A DNA stretch of 18,138 bases, from contig JBMOLK010000069.1 in the NCBI GenBank assembly GCA_049325575.1, forward strand, positions 1 through 18,138, in the 5' to 3' direction. Below the pieces are notes generated by a model, which did not search any database, had not been told where the DNA came from, and saw only the letters and a program-made list of their open reading frames with translations. Below are positions 1 through 7,601 of this stretch, piece after piece. The position numbers and the translations under genes were made by a program. Position 1 is the stretch's first letter. Each line of letters opens with the position of its first letter. Source of the stretch: JBMOLK01 sp049325575 (GTDB lineage: Bacteria > Bacillota > Clostridia > Acetivibrionales > Acetivibrionaceae).

Positions 1-279
1 AAATACAATCAATGAAATTATGGCTATTACAAATAATGCAAATATAACACCTACCAGCTTCTCATTCCTGTAAGTCTTCCTGGTTTTGCGGATAACATCC
101 TCACCCAGGGCTTTTACTTTCTTGACTGATGATACCCTGATGAGACCTCTCATCAATTCCTCCATTTTCTTAACAAGCCACCCTATAAGCCTTACAGGAT
201 GCGGCAGCCAATGGGGATCTCCCAAAAAGATATCAAGAACATAAGCAATAAAAACATCCAACAGCAGATACAGACTCAT
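1..279 (-). CDS. cbiB: Adenosylcobinamide-phosphate synthase CbiB/CobD, partial (C-terminus beyond left edge)
   Basis: CbiB/CobD attaches the aminopropanol arm to adenosylcobyric acid, giving adenosylcobinamide (phosphate); it is an integral membrane enzyme of cobalamin synthesis. The window shows only the first 93 codons. They translate to a hydrophobic start (MSLYLLLDVFIAYVLDIFLG), then the family signature GDPHWLPHPVRLIG at about residues 20-33, a basic loop, and a second hydrophobic stretch near residues 78-93. The start is an ATG at 279 with a strong GGAGGGGG site about 7 bases upstream. It follows cobQ on the same strand after a 205-base gap and has its own promoter. CobQ makes its substrate, so the pairing makes biochemical sense. 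Family assignment is firm; the symbol is cbiB or cobD depending on naming tradition. Confidence 0.9.
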   Translation of the reverse strand, partial: MSLYLLLDVFIAYVLDIFLGDPHWLPHPVRLIGWLVKKMEELMRGLIRVSSVKKVKALGEDVIRKTRKTYRNEKLVGVIFALFVIAIISLIVF

Positions 280-360
280 TACCTAACCCCCTCCACTATT
301 TCATACCAGAATAAATACATATTATCTTATACATAAAACGCACCAAACAAAGTATACAGG

Positions 361-389
361 ATTATGTGCGATTTTGCCTACCATGTCAA
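361..389 (-). promoter_or_regulatory. Sigma-A-type promoter of cbiB
   Basis: Read on the minus strand, a perfect -35 box TTGACA (389-384) is followed after exactly 17 bases by CATAAT (366-361), five of six matches to the -10 consensus. Transcription would start near position 354, giving a leader of about 75 bases before the cbiB ATG. This leader is too short for a cobalamin riboswitch and shows no B12-box-like sequence. The promoter lies in the cobQ-cbiB gap, so cbiB can be expressed separately from cobQ. Confidence 0.6.
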
Positions 390-484
390 TATAATAAGAA
401 ATTAATTGTTACTTACATCTCTATTTTATGATACAGCCCATGTTTGGATAACAAACTTACACTTAAACAGAATGTTTATTTACT

Positions 485-2008
485 CTACTTTAAACTTAAA
501 ATCCTGTATATACAGGCAATATCCAGATTCCCCCTCAAAATATCAGCCAGTTCATCATATTGGTTTTCCTTGACTTTCCTATATTCCAATCCACTGCTGT
601 CAATTCTGTTAAGACCTTTCATTTTCCTTATATTGTTTATTATGCCAATAGTAAAATCAATATTGTCAAATATTCCATGGATATAGGTGCCTAACACGTT
701 GCCTGCGGTATTTCTGACACCACCAGGCGTATTTCCTTCACTTAGTCCACTATCCATTGTAAGAAACGGAATACACCCTTTAAAATACTCGGTTATTCCC
801 ATATGAATTTCATACCCTTCAATATCAATCCCATGAAGTCCTTCCACAAGTGAATAACTGTCTGTGACTACGGCTTTGGTCCTGGTAGTTACTTTCTTTT
901 GTTCAAATACAGTCTTAAAGTTTAGTAATCCAAGCCCATTTACAAGGGAAATATCCGACTCAACATTATGAGGATCCAGAACCTCCAACCCTAACATCTG
1001 ATATCCTCCACAGATACCAAAAACAAATGTACCTTCTTTGGCCAGAGTCAGAATTATCTTCTCCATTCCTGTCTCTTTTAAGAAAATCAGGTCTTCAATA
1101 GTATTCTTAGTTCCCGGAAGAATTACCAAATCAGGCTCACCAATTTGAGAAGCTTCTTCTACATACCTTATCCTAACACCTTGTATGCCTTCAAACACGT
1201 TAAAATCCGTAAAATTTGAAATGTGAGGAAGTCTAATAACTACAATATCTATATCATAATCACTACATTTTTTATTCTGTACAAGCCGCTCCGAAAGACT
1301 GTCTTCATCATCAATATTAAGTCTGAAATAAGGTACTACACCTAAAACCGGAACCTTTATTATGTCTTCCAGCATTCTAATTCCAGGCTTTAATATCTCA
1401 ATGTCTCCCCTAAACTTGTTAATTATTACGCCTTTAACCCTTGTTCTCTCATCTTCCGTTAATAGCTGCATGGTTCCGGCCAATGAAGCAAATACTCCAC
1501 CTTTATCTATATCTCCTACTAAAATTACCGGGCTGTCTGCTATTTGAGCCATACCCATATTGACTATGTCTTTGTCACGCAAGTTTATTTCTGCCGGACT
1601 CCCTGCACCTTCTATAACAATTATATCGTTTTTTGCAGCAAGTTCATTATATATATTTCTAATCATTTCCGCAAGGCTTGGTTTAAAATCATGATACTCT
1701 GTGGCAGACATGTTTGCATACACTTCACCGTTTATAATTACCTGTGCCTTCTTATCGCCAGTAGGCTTTAGCAATATGGGATTCATCTCTACAGATGGTT
1801 CGATGCCGGCTGCTTCTGCCTGAACCACCTGTGCTCTTCCCATTTCCTTTCCGTCATGGGTTATAAAAGAATTTAAAGCCATATTCTGTGACTTGAAAGG
1901 TGCAACTTTATATCCGTCTTGTTTGAAAAGTCTGCATAGTCCAGCGGCAATTATACTTTTACCTACAGATGATGCAGTACCTTGTATCATTACAGGTTTT
2001 GCAGCCAT
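485..2008 (-). CDS. cobQ: Cobyric acid synthase (glutamine-hydrolysing) CobQ/CbiP
   Basis: CobQ/CbiP amidates four side-chain carboxylates of adenosylcobyrinic a,c-diamide, using ATP and glutamine, to give adenosylcobyric acid. The 507-residue length is typical. The N-terminal dethiobiotin-synthetase-like ATPase domain has its P-loop in GTASSVGKS (residues 10-18), followed by the family signature PFKSQNMALNS (37-47). The C-terminal class I glutamine amidotransferase domain has its nucleophile cysteine in GICGGYQMLG (Cys333) and the partner histidine in GTYIHGIFDN (His444). The ATG at 2008 has GGAGG 7 bases upstream. It precedes cbiB on the same strand, the next step of the pathway. It has its own extended -10 promoter, and no riboswitch is visible. 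All catalytic elements are intact. Confidence 0.97.
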   Translation of the reverse strand: MAAKPVMIQGTASSVGKSIIAAGLCRLFKQDGYKVAPFKSQNMALNSFITHDGKEMGRAQVVQAEAAGIEPSVEMNPILLKPTGDKKAQVIINGEVYANMSATEYHDFKPSLAEMIRNIYNELAAKNDIIVIEGAGSPAEINLRDKDIVNMGMAQIADSPVILVGDIDKGGVFASLAGTMQLLTEDERTRVKGVIINKFRGDIEILKPGIRMLEDIIKVPVLGVVPYFRLNIDDEDSLSERLVQNKKCSDYDIDIVVIRLPHISNFTDFNVFEGIQGVRIRYVEEASQIGEPDLVILPGTKNTIEDLIFLKETGMEKIILTLAKEGTFVFGICGGYQMLGLEVLDPHNVESDISLVNGLGLLNFKTVFEQKKVTTRTKAVVTDSYSLVEGLHGIDIEGYEIHMGITEYFKGCIPFLTMDSGLSEGNTPGGVRNTAGNVLGTYIHGIFDNIDFTIGIINNIRKMKGLNRIDSSGLEYRKVKENQYDELADILRGNLDIACIYRILSLK

Positions 2009-2050
2009 TTATACCTCCAACAGCATGTAACTTAAAGTAATTGTTCTATC

Positions 2051-2093
2051 AATTTTCACAGTAGTATTATAGCATAATTTTCACTATGAAAAT
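2051..2093 (-). promoter_or_regulatory. Extended -10 promoter of cobQ with flanking repeats (possible operator)
   Basis: On the minus strand the sequence TGCTATAAT (2074-2066) is a perfect extended -10 element; no good -35 box is seen 16-18 bases upstream, as is common for extended -10 promoters. A 9-base direct repeat, GTGAAAATT, occurs at 2084-2076, immediately upstream of the -10, and again at 2059-2051, near the predicted start site. The upstream copy is also one arm of a 7+3+7 inverted repeat at 2077-2093. The promoter assignment is fairly good; the operator role is inferred from repeat placement. Confidence 0.55.
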
Positions 2094-2178
2094 GGGCAAT
2101 TTAAAATAATTCTTGGAAGCACCCTGAAGATTGCTTGCACATACCGCCATAAACGTATTTACATTGAATGGGAAATAG

Positions 2179-2212
2179 AAAAAGGCTTCGGATTATGAAA
2201 TAATCTAAAGCC
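2179..2212 (-). terminator. Rho-independent terminator after aspartokinase
   Basis: A 13-pair imperfect stem spans 2184-2212 with a three-base loop, carrying one C/A mismatch and one wobble pair. On the minus strand it is followed by a run of five T (2183-2179) and more T-rich sequence. It lies about 20 bases beyond the aspartokinase stop codon, so it ends the pheB-hom-aspartokinase transcript and separates it from cobQ. Confidence 0.8.
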
Positions 2213-2232
2213 CTCTTAAAATAGTACAGGAT

Positions 2233-3585
2233 TTAGGAGTTGAAAAACTCATTATATAGAGCCTTAACAGCGTTGACATTATCAATTGCTCTTACACCGA
2301 ACATCATACTAACCTCTGAGGAACCCTGGTTAATCATCTGGATATTGACACCGGCCTTTGCAAGGGCACTTGCAGCTTTCGCTGTAATACCTACTGTACG
2401 CATCATACCTTCTCCTACAATCATAACCAGCGCAAGGCCACGCACAACTGATATATCATCTACATTCAGCTCACTCTTGATACGTTTCAGGACACGCTCT
2501 TCCTTACTCTTATCAAACTGCTTTTGTTCCAATATAATGGAGATATTATCTATACCGGAAGGTATATGCTCATATGAGACACCTTCATCTTCGAGAATAC
2601 TAAGAACTTTTCTTCCAAATCCTACTTCCCTGTTCATCATGTACTTGCTTACATATATACTGCAGAACCCGTCATCGCTGGCTATTCCCACAACCGGACC
2701 ATCCTTGATTTCACGGGTAGGTGCAATCATTGTTCCAGGTGCAGAAGGATTGTTGGTATTCTTTATGCAAACCGGAATTCCCATTCTGTAAACAGGTTCA
2801 AGTGTCTCTTCGTGCAAAACCGAGAAGCCAGCATAAGAAAGCTCTCTCATTTCCCTGTAAGTAAACACCGGAATAGGCTTGGGGTTATCAATGATATTCG
2901 GGTTTGCTGCAAAAACCGAATCAACATCTGTAAAGTTCTCATAAACTTCTGCCTTCACGGCAGCAGCAAGTATGGAACCAGTTATATCAGATCCTCCACG
3001 AGGGAATGTAACAACATCTCCACTCTTTGAATAGCCGAAAAATCCGGGGAAAATCATTACTCCCTTTCTATCTCTAAGAGCTTTTAAGTTTTCATAAGAC
3101 TCTGGAAGTACACGGGCATTGCCGTATTCATCACTTAACAAAAGTCCAGCATCTTTAGGGTTTATGTATGCTGCATCAATTCCTATGCTTATAAGATAAG
3201 CAGCAACCACTTTGGCACTATTGTCCTCACCTGCAGCTTTCATTGTATCCATGAACTTATCCTTATTGCTTACATCTCCCCTAAGACGCTGGCGCAAGTC
3301 ATCCGCTATAACTTCTGTTGTATCGGATGAGAGCCCCAGGCCTTTTACTATTTCATCATATCTGTCAATTACGGCATTAAGTTCCGCCTCTGCCTTTCCT
3401 TCCTTATAATACTTTTCCGCCAAAGCTATCAAAAGATCCGTTACCTTTATATCATCCTTAGAACGCTTGCCAGGAGCAGATACCACAACCAAACGTCTGT
3501 CCGGGTCAGCAATAACAATATCACATACTTTTTTTATCTGTTGGGCATCAGCAAGAGATGTGCCTCCAAATTTTGCTACTTTCAT
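2233..3585 (-). CDS. lysC: Aspartokinase (monofunctional, two C-terminal ACT repeats)
   Basis: Aspartokinase phosphorylates L-aspartate, the first committed step toward lysine, threonine and methionine. The 450-residue protein starts with the family motif KFGGTS (residues 5-10). It carries the kinase-core segment FPRGGSDITGS (194-204) and the conserved FTDVDSVFAANP (218-229). The C-terminal 150 residues form tandem ACT domains (about 305-445), the usual site of feedback inhibition by lysine and/or threonine. Length and single-polypeptide form resemble B. subtilis aspartokinase III (YclM/ThrD, about 454 residues) more than alpha/beta LysC, so thrD may be a better symbol than lysC. ATG at 3585 has GGAGG 7 bases upstream. 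It follows hom by 76 bases without a terminator, so it is probably the last gene of the operon. Confidence 0.95.
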   Translation of the reverse strand: MKVAKFGGTSLADAQQIKKVCDIVIADPDRRLVVVSAPGKRSKDDIKVTDLLIALAEKYYKEGKAEAELNAVIDRYDEIVKGLGLSSDTTEVIADDLRQRLRGDVSNKDKFMDTMKAAGEDNSAKVVAAYLISIGIDAAYINPKDAGLLLSDEYGNARVLPESYENLKALRDRKGVMIFPGFFGYSKSGDVVTFPRGGSDITGSILAAAVKAEVYENFTDVDSVFAANPNIIDNPKPIPVFTYREMRELSYAGFSVLHEETLEPVYRMGIPVCIKNTNNPSAPGTMIAPTREIKDGPVVGIASDDGFCSIYVSKYMMNREVGFGRKVLSILEDEGVSYEHIPSGIDNISIILEQKQFDKSKEERVLKRIKSELNVDDISVVRGLALVMIVGEGMMRTVGITAKAASALAKAGVNIQMINQGSSEVSMMFGVRAIDNVNAVKALYNEFFNS

Positions 3586-3661
3586 AGATCTACCTCCACT
3601 CTTTATATCTACACTGGTATCATAACTTCAAAATACAACTATATCCTTAATTTAATCTATT

Positions 3662-4912
3662 TTATTCTCCCAGCACCCTTATGGTGTTTATTACTTCTTT
3701 CACAGCATTTACACATTCTATAGCCTTTACAGAAACCATATGCTCTTTCTCTGTGACATTATCCGTTACAAAGGCCAGTTCGTCTTCCTTATGAACATTA
3801 AATGCCTTTACCCACTCAACATTTCCAAAAACGTTGGTTATCTCTTTTTTAGCTTCCCTCTCATCCTCTACTTTTAATCTCACCAGGTATCTTGTTTTGG
3901 TTTCCATAATATCGATAACATTATCATGCTTTTTTACGTCCCAGTCGTATCCACCGCAGCTTCCCCAGTGCTTCACAATTTCTATTACATCAGCTACAAC
4001 TGCACTTGCTGTCGGAAGCTTGCCTGCACCCCTGCCATAGAACATAGCTTCTCCTATAGCATCACCTTCTATAACGATGGCATTAAAAACATCCTCAACA
4101 TTTGAAAGTGGATGATTCTTACTTACCAAAGCAGGACTTACTCTGGCTGTAACCTTATTGCCGATCTTCTCACTCATGGCGATCAACTTGATTGTTGAAT
4201 TCATGCTTTCGGCATATTTCATGTCTGTCAGACTAATTCTTGTTATACCCTCTGTATGTATCTTTTTATAGTCAATAAATTCATTATAGGCAATGGAAGA
4301 TAAAATGGCTATTTTTCTGCATGCATCATGTCCTTCAATATCAGCTGTAGGGTCAGCTTCCGCATAGCCGTTCTTTTGAGCTTCCTTCAGGGCTACATCG
4401 AAGTCCTTTCCCTCTCTTTTCATCTGACTTAGTATATAATTTGTAGTACCGTTTAGAATCCCGGTTATACTATGTATCTCGTTAGCTGCAAGACATCGAT
4501 TTAAAGGACGTATAATGGGAATTCCTCCACCTACGCTTGCTTCAAAAAGATAATTGACATTGTTTTCTTTAGCAAGCTTTAAAAGTTCCGGTCCATGAGT
4601 TGCTACAAGCTCTTTGTTTGATGTCACTACATGTTTTCCGGTTTTTAGGGCACTTTTTGTAAACTCATATGCAATACCAGCCCCCCCTATTGTTTCAACA
4701 ACAATGTCTATTGAAGGGTCCTCAAAAACCTCTGCAGAATTCTTTGTAAGAAGTTCACTATCGGGACTATCGGGAAAATCTCTAATATCCAATATTTTTT
4801 TTACACGGATCTCCTGTCCGGCTTTTTTAGATATACTCAAGCTGTTCTTCTTAATAACTTCCACAACCCCGGACCCAACTACTCCATAACCTAATACTGC
4901 CACATTTATCAT
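3662..4912 (-). CDS. hom: Homoserine dehydrogenase
   Basis: Homoserine dehydrogenase reduces aspartate semialdehyde to homoserine with NAD(P)H, at the branch to threonine and methionine. From the ATG at 4912 the protein has 416 residues. The Rossmann motif GYGVVGSG lies at residues 9-16. Further family motifs are SNKELVA (98-104), the signature GILNGTTNYIL (151-161) and AEADPTADIEGHDACRK (184-200), which includes catalytic lysine and acid residues. A C-terminal ACT domain (about 340-410) is the usual threonine-feedback site. An upstream in-frame start at 4960 is possible, but it would add 16 residues absent from the family and overlap the preceding gene. The start at 4912 has GAGGAGG at good spacing, and that site overlaps the stop codon of the preceding gene, suggesting translational coupling. 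Confidence 0.96.
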   Translation of the reverse strand: MINVAVLGYGVVGSGVVEVIKKNSLSISKKAGQEIRVKKILDIRDFPDSPDSELLTKNSAEVFEDPSIDIVVETIGGAGIAYEFTKSALKTGKHVVTSNKELVATHGPELLKLAKENNVNYLFEASVGGGIPIIRPLNRCLAANEIHSITGILNGTTNYILSQMKREGKDFDVALKEAQKNGYAEADPTADIEGHDACRKIAILSSIAYNEFIDYKKIHTEGITRISLTDMKYAESMNSTIKLIAMSEKIGNKVTARVSPALVSKNHPLSNVEDVFNAIVIEGDAIGEAMFYGRGAGKLPTASAVVADVIEIVKHWGSCGGYDWDVKKHDNVIDIMETKTRYLVRLKVEDEREAKKEITNVFGNVEWVKAFNVHKEDELAFVTDNVTEKEHMVSVKAIECVNAVKEVINTIRVLGE

Positions 4913-4925
4913 AAAATTACCTCCT

Positions 4926-5369
4926 CTACTCTCTTGCAAGAATTTCTTGTCTCCTGACACCTTCGATTCTTCCTATTTCATCCATCAAGTCTTTTATATC
5001 AGATACCATTCCCTCTGTCTCGATAGTAATAGTGACATCTGCCAATCCATTTATAGGTATGTTTTGATTGATGGTAACTATATTTGCTCTGGAATTTGCA
5101 ATCTTATTTATTATGCTTGATAATATCCCTGCAAAGTCCTCAACGGTGAAGAAAAGCGTTATGACTTTCCCCCTGGTAGTCTCATAAAAAGGGAATACAT
5201 AATCCTTATATTTGTAATAAGCACTCCTGCTGATGCCTATTTCACGGACAGCTTCATTAATATTCTTGATAGTTCCACTTGATAAGATTTTTTTTACTTC
5301 TACAACCTTCACAAAAACCTCCGGTAGAACCGAAGCATCTACCAGATAATATTTTGAAGCATTATTCAT
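4926..5369 (-). CDS. pheB: ACT-domain protein of the PheB/UPF0735 family
   Basis: From the ATG at 5369 this gives 147 residues, the size I recall for the PheB/UPF0735 family. An alternative ATG at 5387 adds six residues but has a worse-placed ribosome site; GGAGGGG lies just upstream of 5369. The N-terminal third contains a helix-turn-helix-like segment, INEAVREIGISRSAYYKYKD (residues 37-56). A C-terminal ACT domain (about 69-146) follows, with the pattern TLFFTVEDFAGILSSIINKI. ACT domains bind amino acids. In Bacillus the family is linked by gene name to phenylalanine/chorismate metabolism, but its biochemical role is not well established. Here it is the first gene of an operon with hom and aspartokinase, which suggests a sensor or regulator for aspartate-family amino acids. 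That role is inferred. Confidence 0.88.
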   Translation of the reverse strand: MNNASKYYLVDASVLPEVFVKVVEVKKILSSGTIKNINEAVREIGISRSAYYKYKDYVFPFYETTRGKVITLFFTVEDFAGILSSIINKIANSRANIVTINQNIPINGLADVTITIETEGMVSDIKDLMDEIGRIEGVRRQEILARE

Positions 5370-5418
5370 ATACCCCTCCGTGTCCACATATCATGTACAC
5401 ATGTGTTTCTATTGTGTA

Positions 5419-5447
5419 ATATTATCATACTTTACTGATTAAATCAA
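5419..5447 (-). promoter_or_regulatory. Promoter of the pheB-hom-aspartokinase operon
   Basis: On the minus strand TTGATT (5447-5442) is separated by exactly 17 bases from TAATAT (5424-5419). A TG dinucleotide one base before the -10 makes it an extended -10 as well. The expected start is near 5412, giving a leader of about 42 bases. A 10-base perfect palindrome, ACACATGTGT (5397-5406), sits in the first part of that leader and is a candidate operator. Confidence 0.6.
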
Positions 5448-5473
5448 TATCCTTGTTAAGATTTTTGAACACG

Positions 5474-5503
5474 AAAAAAAGGCCTCCTTTTAAGAGTGCC
5501 TCC
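5474..5503 (-). terminator. Terminator after the HD-GYP response regulator
   Basis: On the minus strand an imperfect hairpin (outer stem AGGC/GCCT, inner CTT/AAG, three-base internal bulge) ends in a run of seven T (5480-5474). It lies about 20 bases past the stop codon of the upstream gene. The stem is modest, but the T run and position make a terminator likely. Confidence 0.6.
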
Positions 5504-5522
5504 TATAAAAATTGTAAATCTC

Positions 5523-7067
5523 TTATAAAGCGCTGTCTTCCCTTCCCTTTAGCAAATTGCTTTCCTCAAAGAATGTATACTCTATCTCTTTTTGCATATC
5601 ATCAAAATTGTCTAGAAGAGTTAAAAACTTTTCAACCACAGAAGAGTCAAATTGTGTTCCGGAATTTGTAATAAGCTGTTTTTTTGCTTCCATCAGTCCC
5701 AGTTTTGATCTGTACTGCCTGTCGGATGTCATAGCATCAAATGCGTCAGCTACAGATATGATCCTTGCCAGAAAAGGTATTTCATCACCTTTTAGCCCTT
5801 TTGGATAGCCGCGTCCATCTATTCTTTCATGGTGGTATTCTACCAAAGGTACAATATCTTTAAACATGGATACGGCAGAGAGTATATGTGCTCCTTTTAA
5901 AGGATGTTTCTTTATTTCTATATATTCAGCTTCATCCAATTTTTCTGTTTTAAATAAAATATCATCAGTTATGCCAATCTTGCCAATATCATGGAAAATA
6001 CCCGCTATTTTAAGCTTTTCCATGTCTTCTAAAGGCAGATTGAAAGCTTCCCCTATCTTCATTGCATAATAGGCTACCCTGTCCGAGTGGCCCCTTGTAT
6101 ATACGTCCTTGGCATCGACTGCAAGCCTTAGGACTTGAATTGCGTCCATATATCTTTTTTTAAGCTCATTATATGTTTTGTCCAGTTCGTCATTTTTCAT
6201 ACTTACAAGGGAGTGCAAAAACACATTGTTTATTGATGTTGCGGCCTGTGTTGCATATATCTTTAGAAGCTCGATTTCATGTTCGAAGTCCATGCTTTCA
6301 AGATAGATTACTCCCAGTGTCTGTGTATAGTCGCTTATAAGAGGAAGTATTATGCCGTCTTTTAGCTTAACCATGTCCTTTGATGTCCTGGCAAGGCCTA
6401 TACTTTCCATAAGCTCCGGATTAAGCTTCTTCATAAATACACCCAAATCCACACCATACTGTCCTATACCTTTAAAAGTACTTTTATTCCTGTCATCAGA
6501 TTTAATAAAATCATCAACTATTATAAAAGCATTTTTACAATTTATAAAAGGCATCACTTCTACCAGTATATCCTCCAGAATTTCTCCTATAGTTTGCAAT
6601 TGGTATATCTTCGGAACAGAATCAAGGATCTTCTTAAGACCGTCTTTAAACTTCTTTATTGTTCTTCTTTGAGAAATTGATTTTATTCCGGACTCAATGA
6701 GTAAAATGAGTTGATCGAAATTATCCGCCTTCTCACAATAACCTTGTATATCAAGTGACTTTATTGTTGCTAAAGGAGGTGCAACATCCTTGTAGCCGGT
6801 AAGAAGTAAAATGTATATATCTTTATTAAACTCCCTGACTCTTTCTACTACTTTATCACCTTGTATAGGATCCATTAGAAAGTCCAGTATTAGAAGATCA
6901 TAGTCCTCATTCCTTATTCTTTCAATAGCTTCAATAGGATCATTTATTCCTTCGTACTTGTATCCCAAGCGTCTTATAACCACAGATAATGAGTCTAATA
7001 TACCTCTTTCATCATCTACAACAATTATCTTATAGTCCAAAGATGCCTCAGAGTTATTTTTCCTCAC
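5523..7067 (-). CDS. Response regulator with HD-GYP output domain
   Basis: The 514-residue protein is a soluble two-component response regulator with a probable cyclic-di-GMP phosphodiesterase or related HD-GYP output. The receiver domain (about 12-130) has the acidic pair Asp18-Asp19, phospho-acceptor Asp62, Thr90 and Lys113. A middle region (about 150-285) looks like a GAF or DUF3369-type sensor module. A helical linker (about 285-315) leads to the HD-GYP domain (about 316-480). That domain has GHSDR, FHDIGKIGI (His359-Asp360), the HHERIDGRGYPKG signature and VADAFDAMTSDR. Metal ligands and the GYP motif are all present, so an active enzyme is expected. Start is GTG at 7067 with GGAGG 7 bases upstream. 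There is no adjacent histidine kinase, so its input is unknown. The acceptor context DFLMDP departs from the common DxxMP. Confidence 0.93.
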   Translation of the reverse strand: MRKNNSEASLDYKIIVVDDERGILDSLSVVIRRLGYKYEGINDPIEAIERIRNEDYDLLILDFLMDPIQGDKVVERVREFNKDIYILLLTGYKDVAPPLATIKSLDIQGYCEKADNFDQLILLIESGIKSISQRRTIKKFKDGLKKILDSVPKIYQLQTIGEILEDILVEVMPFINCKNAFIIVDDFIKSDDRNKSTFKGIGQYGVDLGVFMKKLNPELMESIGLARTSKDMVKLKDGIILPLISDYTQTLGVIYLESMDFEHEIELLKIYATQAATSINNVFLHSLVSMKNDELDKTYNELKKRYMDAIQVLRLAVDAKDVYTRGHSDRVAYYAMKIGEAFNLPLEDMEKLKIAGIFHDIGKIGITDDILFKTEKLDEAEYIEIKKHPLKGAHILSAVSMFKDIVPLVEYHHERIDGRGYPKGLKGDEIPFLARIISVADAFDAMTSDRQYRSKLGLMEAKKQLITNSGTQFDSSVVEKFLTLLDNFDDMQKEIEYTFFEESNLLKGREDSAL

Positions 7068-7372
7068 GTCACACCCTCCTATTAAGGCGATTCTTTATAT
7101 CGTTATATTGAAAACTCCACTAGTTCTATCGTGTTAAAATACGGTATATACATCATTCTATACATATATCGACAGTTTTTTTATATTCATAATAGTAAGT
7201 TGGCTGCTCAAAAGGGATACATTATGTTAATTTTTTAAACAACAAACATCCTGCACGTAAAAATGTGCATAATAATGCTTTTATTCGGGATACTATAAAT
7301 AATGTATTTTAAGAATATCTGACTTTAAAGTTATATTTTGTGTTGTATTAATTTAAAATTCAGGAGGGTTTT
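7068..7372 (+). promoter_or_regulatory. 305-base divergent intergenic region
   Basis: This very AT-rich gap separates the HD-GYP gene (leftward) from the HMA-like gene (rightward), so it must hold promoters for both. I see no convincing -35/-10 pair in either direction; TATAAA at about 7293 on the plus strand is an isolated -10-like match. A small inverted repeat, TGCAC/GTGCA with an 8-base loop, lies at 7252-7269. The plus-strand gene has a clear AGGAGGG ribosome site just before 7373. No hidden open frame or RNA gene was seen. Confidence 0.35.
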
Positions 7373-7588
7373 ATGAAACCAAATAAATTTGTCATTTCCA
7401 ACTTAAGCGACTCAGGTGCAATACCTGCAATAAAGCAATCCATTTCTTCACATGATGGTATCAATGCTGTCAGAATAGATATGCAAGCATCTACCGTGAC
7501 GGTAGACTATGATGAAGCTCGTTATAGCGAACAGCAAATTAAAAACTTTGTGGCACAGGCAGGTTTGAATGTAACACAAGTGAAATAA
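7373..7588 (+). CDS. Small HMA-fold protein lacking the metal-binding cysteines
   Basis: The 71-residue protein matches the beta-alpha-beta-beta-alpha-beta pattern of heavy-metal-associated (HMA/CopZ) domains. It has an initial strand (KFVISNL), a helix (AIPAIKQSISS), then GINAVRIDMQASTVTVDYDEAR, typical of the second and third strands, and a final helix ending in AGLNVTQV. However, the metal loop that normally reads GMxCxxC is SDSGA (residues 12-16), and the protein contains no cysteine at all. It is therefore unlikely to be a copper chaperone despite the fold. ATG has AGGAGGG upstream. It is 13 bases ahead of a dehydrogenase gene with its own GGAGG, so the two form an operon. I cannot assign a function; a protein-interaction or non-metal ligand role is inference. 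It is an easily overlooked but clearly coding small gene. Confidence 0.85.
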   Translation: MKPNKFVISNLSDSGAIPAIKQSISSHDGINAVRIDMQASTVTVDYDEARYSEQQIKNFVAQAGLNVTQVK

Positions 7589-7601
7589 CAGGAGGAGATA
7601 A

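Noticed and set aside
280..484. Possible cobalamin riboswitch in the cobQ-cbiB gap
   Set aside because: The leader after the promoter is only about 75 bases and no conserved B12-box or multi-stem architecture was seen.
2081..2200. About 40-codon plus-strand open stretch between cobQ and aspartokinase, possible gene remnant
   Set aside because: It overlaps the cobQ promoter and the aspartokinase terminator, has no start, and an open run of this length is expected by chance.
2240..2791. 183-codon plus-strand open frame opposite aspartokinase
   Set aside because: It lies wholly antisense to a strongly supported gene, its translation is rich in Ser/Ile/Pro as expected for a shadow frame, and no ribosome site precedes it.
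7373..7588. Copper chaperone CopZ
   Set aside because: The fold pattern fits, but both metal-binding cysteines are absent and there is no copper ATPase or CsoR-type regulator nearby.
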